From NCBI GenBank assembly GCA_965371965.1, contig CBDVAM010000119.1, positions 1 through 10,845 on the forward strand: a stretch of 10,845 nucleotides of DNA. Reading direction: 5' to 3'. Position 1 is the stretch's first letter; each line of letters begins with the position of its first letter. Shown here in pieces: positions 6,700 through 10,845 of the stretch. The stretch is from S146-42 sp965371965 (lineage in GTDB: Bacteria; Planctomycetota; Phycisphaerae; Phycisphaerales; UBA1924). The translations under genes and the position numbers were made by a program. The notes beneath the pieces are model-generated. The model ran no database searches. It was not told the origin of the DNA and worked only from the letters and a program-made list of their open reading frames with translations.

Positions 6700-8376
6700 A
6701 TGCGCCTCCCACGCCCGCGATCGATCTCGCTGGCCAACAAGACCCTGCTGCTCTTCGGCGGCGCGATTGCGATCATCCTCTTTCTGGCGATGATCCCGCC
6801 CTGGCTCCGCATGCGCGATCTCGGGGGCGAGCGCCAGCTCGAGATCTCTCGCCGCCTGGTGGATGTCTGGATCCGCCTGGATGCCCAGGCCCGCGAATCC
6901 GGCGAGGCCGTCACTCCCGATGAGAACGGTCTCAGCGAACTCGGCGGAATCCGCGTCCGCGCATTCGAGCCGGGCGCTCTTGAAACCCAGGTGGATCAGG
7001 ACCCGCTGGTGGCACGCGTGCTCGCCGACGCGCTCTCGGGTTCAAGCGATGCGATCGAGCCGCGCTCCGAGGGCGGGACGCGCGTCTACCACTACGCCCG
7101 CATGATCCGAGACGAGAGCGGCACGCCGCAGCGTCTGCTCGTGCTCGAGCGCCAGGGCGAGGACACCGGCGTGCTCCTGGTCGTCAACACCGTCTATCTG
7201 CTCAGCGCCGGGTTTCTGGTGTTTCTGCTCGCCGTGCTCGGGTTCTATCTCGTGGTTCACCGCCTGGTCCTCGCGCCGGTGCGGTCGCTGCGCGAGAGCG
7301 CCGACGCCGTCCGCAAGGGCGACCTGACCATCCGCTCAACCATCCACACTGGCGATGAGTTCGAGGACCTCGCCCGCACCTTCAACCAGATGCTCAGCGT
7401 CGTCCAGGCAAGCCAGGAGCACGAGCAGTCGATCAATCGCGCGCTCGATCTCAAGATCCACGAGCTGAGCGAGGCCAACACGGCCCTGTTCGAGGCAAAC
7501 CGGATCAAGAGCGAGTTCCTGGCAAACGTCAGCCACGAGCTGCGCACCCCGATGAACGCGATCATCGGCTTCGCCAATCTCCTGCTCGAAATCGCCGAGC
7601 GCGAGCGCGATCAGACCGGCAACTCACCCGAGCTGAAGAAACGCACCAAGTACCAGAACAACATCGCGATCGCCGGCAGCCACCTGCTCTATGTCATCGA
7701 GAGCCTGCTGGAGATGGCCAAGATCGAGGCCGGCAAGGTCCGCGTCAACCTCGAACCGGTCAGCATGAGCGCGACCTGCGAGGGCCTGATGGGGCTCATC
7801 CAGCCGCTCGCCGACCAGCGCGACGTCAAGGTCCGCGTCGAGATCGCCGGCGACCTCCCGCTCATCCAGACCGACGCCAAAAAGCTCCACCAGATCCTCT
7901 TCAACCTGCTCTCCAACGCCGTCAAGTTCTCCGAGCCTCCATCCGTCGGCGGGCAGGCCCAGATCATCCTCACCGCCAAGCGCCTCTATGCCCCCGGCGA
8001 CAACGAGATCCCCAGCGTACGCGTCGCCGTCCGCGACACCGGCCCGGGCATCCCTGAAGACGAACGCGAGCGCATCTTCGACAAGTTCCACCAGGTCGAG
8101 GGCGGCACAACCAGACGCCACACCGGCACCGGCCTGGGCCTGGCGATCAGCCGCGAGTTGGCGGCGATCCTCCAGGGAACGCTCACCCTCGAGACCAATC
8201 CGGGCCAGGGCTCGACGTTCACTCTCACGCTGCCGATCCAGCCCGATGAGACCTTGGCCCAGGAGATCCGCCTGGAGCGCAACCTCCGGGCCGATCTCGC
8301 CTCGCCCAAGGACTGGGGCCTCAATGCCTCAGCGCCCTCGGACAGCGTCGGCGAGGTGGCGGATCCGAACCTCTGA
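6700..8376 (+). CDS. Membrane-bound sensor histidine kinase
   Basis: The 558-aa protein has a first membrane segment (about 14-33), an extracytoplasmic sensor region of about 120 residues, and a second membrane segment (about 158-186). A HAMP linker follows (about 187-236, LAPVRSL...GDEFEDLARTFNQML), then a short coiled coil. The HisKA domain carries the phospho-acceptor H279 in NVSHELRTPMNAI. The ATPase domain has the N-box FNLLSNAVKF (401-410), G1 DTGPGIP (446-452), F-box IFDKFHQ and G2 GTGLGLAI (476-483). All kinase motifs look intact. A 45-residue tail after the ATPase domain has no recognisable domain. No response regulator is encoded in the window, so its partner is elsewhere; the signal sensed is unknown. 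Its 3' end overlaps the convergent YraN-like gene by 48 bp. It autophosphorylates and passes phosphate to a response regulator by family knowledge. Confidence 0.93.
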   Translation: MRLPRPRSISLANKTLLLFGGAIAIILFLAMIPPWLRMRDLGGERQLEISRRLVDVWIRLDAQARESGEAVTPDENGLSELGGIRVRAFEPGALETQVDQDPLVARVLADALSGSSDAIEPRSEGGTRVYHYARMIRDESGTPQRLLVLERQGEDTGVLLVVNTVYLLSAGFLVFLLAVLGFYLVVHRLVLAPVRSLRESADAVRKGDLTIRSTIHTGDEFEDLARTFNQMLSVVQASQEHEQSINRALDLKIHELSEANTALFEANRIKSEFLANVSHELRTPMNAIIGFANLLLEIAERERDQTGNSPELKKRTKYQNNIAIAGSHLLYVIESLLEMAKIEAGKVRVNLEPVSMSATCEGLMGLIQPLADQRDVKVRVEIAGDLPLIQTDAKKLHQILFNLLSNAVKFSEPPSVGGQAQIILTAKRLYAPGDNEIPSVRVAVRDTGPGIPEDERERIFDKFHQVEGGTTRRHTGTGLGLAISRELAAILQGTLTLETNPGQGSTFTLTLPIQPDETLAQEIRLERNLRADLASPKDWGLNASAPSDSVGEVADPNL

Positions 8377-8748
8377 GCCGACGAACTCCACGACGATGAT
8401 GTCGATGCGGATCGGACGGTCGAGCCAGCCGTTGGCCCGCCGGAGATGATCGGCTATTGCCAGCAGCCGCCGGCGCTTGGCGCGATCGACGCTCCGCTCG
8501 GCGCGAAACGCCGAGCCCTCTTCCATCGCACGCGCCTTGACCTCGACGATCACGATCGCGCCGCTCTGGCGTTCTTCGAGAACAAGATCGACTTCACCTC
8601 TGGGTGTCTTGGCGTTGCGCGCCAGCACGCGCCAGCCACGCTCACGCATGTAGCGCTCGGCGGCGATCTCGCCGCGCGTTCCAAGTGCATGGTGTGACCC
8701 CGCCCGCCTCCAGCGCCGCGCAAACCTCGATGTGAGAGATCCGAACAT
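8329..8748 (-). CDS. YraN/UPF0102 family nuclease-like protein
   Basis: The product has 139 aa from ATG 8748. A TTG at 8751 directly precedes it and is less likely to be used. The family signature is clear: TRGEIAAERYMRERGW near residue 24, RNAKTPRGEVDLV near 44, and IVEVKARA near 68. The restriction-endonuclease-like core residues would be E27, D54, E69 and K71. UPF0102 proteins are small nuclease-fold proteins, often encoded near rnhB or rsmI; a DNA-processing role is presumed but poorly established. The gene begins 6 bases after the stop of the upstream lipoprotein gene, so it is probably in the same operon and translated by reinitiation, as no ribosome binding site is visible. Its last 48 bases overlap the convergent histidine kinase gene. 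Confidence 0.9.
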   Translation of the reverse strand: MFGSLTSRFARRWRRAGSHHALGTRGEIAAERYMRERGWRVLARNAKTPRGEVDLVLEERQSGAIVIVEVKARAMEEGSAFRAERSVDRAKRRRLLAIADHLRRANGWLDRPIRIDIIVVEFVGSEVRIRHLADAVRGR

Positions 8749-8754
8749 CAACGG

Positions 8755-10095
8755 CTACCGGCGCAGGGCCGCCTGGAGGTAGACCGGCAGGGCCTCGGGA
8801 TTGAACCGCTCGACCGCGATCCGCATCAGGCGCGACTTCATCTGATCCCGATCCGTCCGGCTGGCGCCGCGGAGCAGGCGGTCGTAATACCGACGGAGCT
8901 CGATATTGGTCTGCTCGCTCTCACGGCTCTCGGCGATCGCGAGCTGAGCGTCATACAGCGGAACCTTGATCTCCAGGATCCTGTCCAGATACACCCAGTT
9001 CGCGAACTGTCCGCCCGAGGTCTCGGTCTGAAGAGGCCCGGCGAACTCGCCCGGTTGCAGCGACACCGCCGCGGTATTCAGGCGCTCATCCTTGAAAACC
9101 TGGAGCGCTTCAATCGTCGTCTCGATTTTCTCTGGCGTCATTTGTCCGCCATCCTGCGGGTTGAAGCGATTGAGCTCGAGCGAAGCCACCTCCTCGAACG
9201 ACACGCCGGCGTCCAGCTGGCGATCGATCTCGCCGATGCTCGCGGTGTCGTCGGCGCTCACGCGAATCATGCGGAAGTACGCCTTGGGCTCGGGGTTGAA
9301 CGTGTCGTAGTTGCGGTTGTACTCCTGCACGATCTCCCGCCACGAGATATTCACCCGACCCTTGACCTCCATCTCGATAATCATGTTCGTAAGCCGGTCG
9401 TTCTGGACGCTCTTGAGGAACTCATCGGGCAACATGCCCATCTCTTCCCAGATGCGCCAGCGGGCACGTGTCGGCGAGCCACCATGGCGGCTCTCAAGCC
9501 TGCCCTGCATCTGTTTCAACGCCGCGCTCAGCCCCACCTGGCGCTGCTCCGCCGGAATGGTCGCCAGGGCCTCGGCCAGAAGCAGTTCCTGATACAGCAG
9601 CCCGTCGATCTTCCGATCGATCTCCTGGCCCATACGAAGCAGCCAGGTCACCGTGTCATATTCCAGGCTCTCCTGGATAAACCTCGCCTCGAACTCGCGA
9701 AGGAAATCGTCGGCGTAGATCGCACGCCCGTTGATGTCCCCGACCTTCGCGTCGATCAGGACCGTCGTCCCCGGCGTCACCGCCAACACCGGCCCGCCCG
9801 ATGTGGTGCCGATCTTCGGCCCGCCCTCACCACCCGGGTCAACCACATCCCCGCGCGCCTGTTCGGGCGAGATCACCACCATCTCGACCGCACCGGGAGG
9901 TTCAGCGATGAGCGACACCCGCTCGCCCTCCATCATCTCGCCGGGCTCAAGTCCCGCGACGCCCGAATCGTCTGGAGTCGGGCTCATATCCCGAAACGCC
10001 GCGGCGTTGACGACCTCGACCGGAACTGCCGGATCGCTGGCGCACGCGCCGATGATCGAAGCCCCGACCAAAACGATCGCGAAGTTCGTCCTCAT
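8755..10095 (-). CDS. PpiC/SurA-like lipoprotein, probable periplasmic chaperone
   Basis: I place the start at ATG 10095, giving 446 aa, because it puts a lipoprotein signal at the N-terminus (MRTNFAIVLVGASIIGACAS, lipobox IGAC with C18) and has GAAAGG six bases upstream. An in-frame ATG at 10125 would add ten residues before the signal. After a proline/glycine-rich linker (about 25-110), a SurA_N-like helical region starts at INGRAIYADDFLREF (about 121-250). A parvulin-like region follows (about 269-375, AYFRMIRVSADD, LDAGVSFEEVASL, NPQDGGQM). The histidines usual in active parvulins appear to be missing at both conserved places, so isomerase activity is doubtful and a chaperone role more likely. 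Residue +2 is Ala, not Asp, which fits outer-membrane sorting in Lol systems. It is followed closely by the YraN-like gene. Confidence 0.82.
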   Translation of the reverse strand: MRTNFAIVLVGASIIGACASDPAVPVEVVNAAAFRDMSPTPDDSGVAGLEPGEMMEGERVSLIAEPPGAVEMVVISPEQARGDVVDPGGEGGPKIGTTSGGPVLAVTPGTTVLIDAKVGDINGRAIYADDFLREFEARFIQESLEYDTVTWLLRMGQEIDRKIDGLLYQELLLAEALATIPAEQRQVGLSAALKQMQGRLESRHGGSPTRARWRIWEEMGMLPDEFLKSVQNDRLTNMIIEMEVKGRVNISWREIVQEYNRNYDTFNPEPKAYFRMIRVSADDTASIGEIDRQLDAGVSFEEVASLELNRFNPQDGGQMTPEKIETTIEALQVFKDERLNTAAVSLQPGEFAGPLQTETSGGQFANWVYLDRILEIKVPLYDAQLAIAESRESEQTNIELRRYYDRLLRGASRTDRDQMKSRLMRIAVERFNPEALPVYLQAALRR

Positions 10096-10101
10096 GGCCT
10101 G

Positions 10102-10107
10102 CCTTTC
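10102..10107 (-). promoter_or_regulatory. Ribosome binding site of the PpiC-like lipoprotein gene
   Basis: Reading on the - strand, GAAAGG ends six bases before ATG 10095. This decides between that start and the upstream in-frame ATG at 10125. Confidence 0.6.
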
Positions 10108-10168
10108 AGAGCTTGGACTCTGCATTGTCCTACACTCACCTTTGCAACGCTACCCCCGGGGGCCGCAC

Positions 10169-10615
10169 ATGGACGAGAAGCCCAAGATTATTGTTGACTC
10201 AGACTGGAAGCAGGAGGCTCAGGCCGAGAAAGCCCGCCTCGCCGAGAAAGAATCGGAGAAGGCCGAGGGCGTCGGAACCAAGCAGGACCCGAACAGGCCC
10301 GCCGATTTCACCGATCTCATCCAATCCCTGACATCCCAGGCCCTGCTCTATCTGGGCGCGATCCCAGAGCCCGAAACCGGGCGCTCGATCGTCGCCCCGG
10401 ACATGGCCAAGATGTCCATCGACATGCTCGGCGTGCTCGAGACCAAGACCAAGGGCAACCTCACCGAAGAGGAAGAAAAACTGCTGACATCCATCCTCCA
10501 CGAGCTCCGCATCCAGTTTGTCGAGGTCTCCAAGGCGGTCGCCCAGGCCGTCGCCGAGGGCAAGCTCAAGCCAGGCAGCCCGGGGATGTCTCAGCCTGGT
10601 CCACTCACCGAATAA
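10169..10615 (+). CDS. DUF1844 domain protein
   Basis: The 148-aa product starts at ATG 10169, preceded by GGGGG seven bases upstream. The frame is open far upstream (to 9731), but that part is antisense to the lipoprotein gene. The N-terminus (PKIIVDSDWKQEAQAEKARL) is a charged helix. The DUF1844 core occupies about 47-120: FTDLIQSLTSQALLYLGAIP, the acidic turn PDMAKMSIDMLGVLETKTKGNLTEEE split across 78-102, and a final helix to about 130. The pattern of IP.P.TG, ID.L..L..KT.GNLT and LL...L..LR is the family signature. There is no signal peptide or cysteine, so it is probably cytoplasmic. DUF1844 proteins are widespread in planctomycetes and other phyla but have no established function. The sdhC start follows 87 bp downstream on the same strand. 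Confidence 0.92.
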   Translation: MDEKPKIIVDSDWKQEAQAEKARLAEKESEKAEGVGTKQDPNRPADFTDLIQSLTSQALLYLGAIPEPETGRSIVAPDMAKMSIDMLGVLETKTKGNLTEEEEKLLTSILHELRIQFVEVSKAVAQAVAEGKLKPGSPGMSQPGPLTE

Positions 10616-10683
10616 GCGCGGGACCGTCCCGAGGTTCTGATTCGGAAGCCGTAGGATCCGATTCAGGCTTACAAGGTCGCCCA

Positions 10684-10697
10684 AATCTCCGGAGATT
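10684..10697 (+). promoter_or_regulatory. Perfect 14-bp palindrome covering the sdhC ribosome binding site
   Basis: AATCTCC (10684-10690) is followed without spacer by its exact complement GGAGATT (10691-10697). The GGAG Shine-Dalgarno core (10691-10694) is in the right half, eight bases before GTG 10703. This fixes the start of sdhC. The palindrome could be a dimeric operator, or form a small hairpin (5-bp stem, CCGG loop) that masks the site. Confidence 0.6.
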
Positions 10698-10702
10698 GGT
10701 TC

Positions 10703-10845
10703 GTGGGTCAATCCGACGGAACGCTCGCAAGGCATCACTTCCTGCTCAGACGCCTGCATTCACTGACCGGCATCCTGCCGATCGGTGTCTTCCTGCTCTT
10801 CCATCTCACGACCAACTCCAGCATCCTCTGGGGCGCAGCCAACAG
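10703..10845 (+). CDS. sdhC: Succinate dehydrogenase cytochrome b558 subunit (5' part, cut by window end)
   Basis: The visible 47 codons start at GTG 10703, eight bases after GGAG. The frame is open upstream only to 10655 (stop at 10652) and offers no better start. The peptide has FLLRRLHSLTGILPIG followed by VFLLFHLTTNS, the first membrane helix of the B. subtilis-type SdhC, with histidines H19 and H34 at positions matching the conserved histidines of that family. This subunit anchors succinate dehydrogenase in the membrane, binds haem and passes electrons to quinone. In this type the flavoprotein and iron-sulfur subunit genes normally follow, so sdhA and sdhB are expected just beyond the window. 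Confidence 0.88.
   Translation, partial: MGQSDGTLARHHFLLRRLHSLTGILPIGVFLLFHLTTNSSILWGAAN

Noticed and set aside
10113..10136. TTGGAC...TACACT as a promoter for the DUF1844 gene
   Set aside because: The spacer is only 12 bp, and no other pair fits well.
9055..10197. 380-aa frame opposite the PpiC-like lipoprotein gene
   Set aside because: It has antisense composition, no recognisable motif and conflicts with a supported gene.
10619..10631. CGGGACCGTCCCG as a terminator after the DUF1844 gene
   Set aside because: The usable stem is 5 bp with a 3-base loop and there is no T-run after it.

Overview
The window is high-GC, densely packed bacterial chromosome, most consistent with a planctomycete, probably Phycisphaerae-like. 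That assignment rests on recognition, not a search. The clues are a very long double von Willebrand factor A (VWA) membrane protein with an embedded amidotransferase-like domain, a small membrane protein with a C-terminal CxxC-YDLRG-CPECG zinc ribbon, a DUF1844 protein, and a GC-rich palindromic element inside miaB that resembles dispersed repeats seen in such genomes. I see no transposase, phage gene, CRISPR array, tRNA or rRNA. No gene-free stretch exceeds 140 bases.

Left part (+ strand, 1-4606). The window opens inside a gene whose visible N-terminal part is 21 tandem copies of an 18-bp unit encoding Q-P-G-G-E-(E/Q). A charged helical domain follows. Its stop overlaps by ATGA the start of a 1046-aa protein with two VWA domains, an amidotransferase-like domain without cysteine, and three membrane segments. 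The pair looks like the distal end of a Bat/MoxR-type envelope operon whose other genes would lie to the left. A small membrane zinc-ribbon gene follows after 138 bp that hold two tandem hairpins.

Middle (- strand, 4646-6648, then + strand, 6700-8376). miaB (tRNA 2-methylthio-N6-isopentenyladenosine synthase) is followed, with a 4-bp GTGA overlap, by a small acidic protein of unknown function. miaB carries unusual insertions. One, in the TRAM region, is encoded by a GC-rich inverted repeat. Divergent from miaB across only 51 bp is a membrane histidine kinase (HAMP, HisKA, HATPase) with no partner regulator in view.

Right part (- strand, 8329-10095, then + strand, 10169-10845). A PpiC/SurA-like lipoprotein gene is followed closely by a YraN (UPF0102) nuclease-like gene, whose 3' end overlaps the histidine kinase gene by 48 bp. 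Divergent from the lipoprotein gene are a DUF1844 gene and then the start of sdhC (succinate dehydrogenase cytochrome b558 subunit), cut by the window edge. A perfect 14-bp palindrome covers the sdhC ribosome binding site.

Most of the window is housekeeping. The parts most likely to be undescribed are the repeat protein plus double-VWA pair, and the repeat-derived insertion in miaB.
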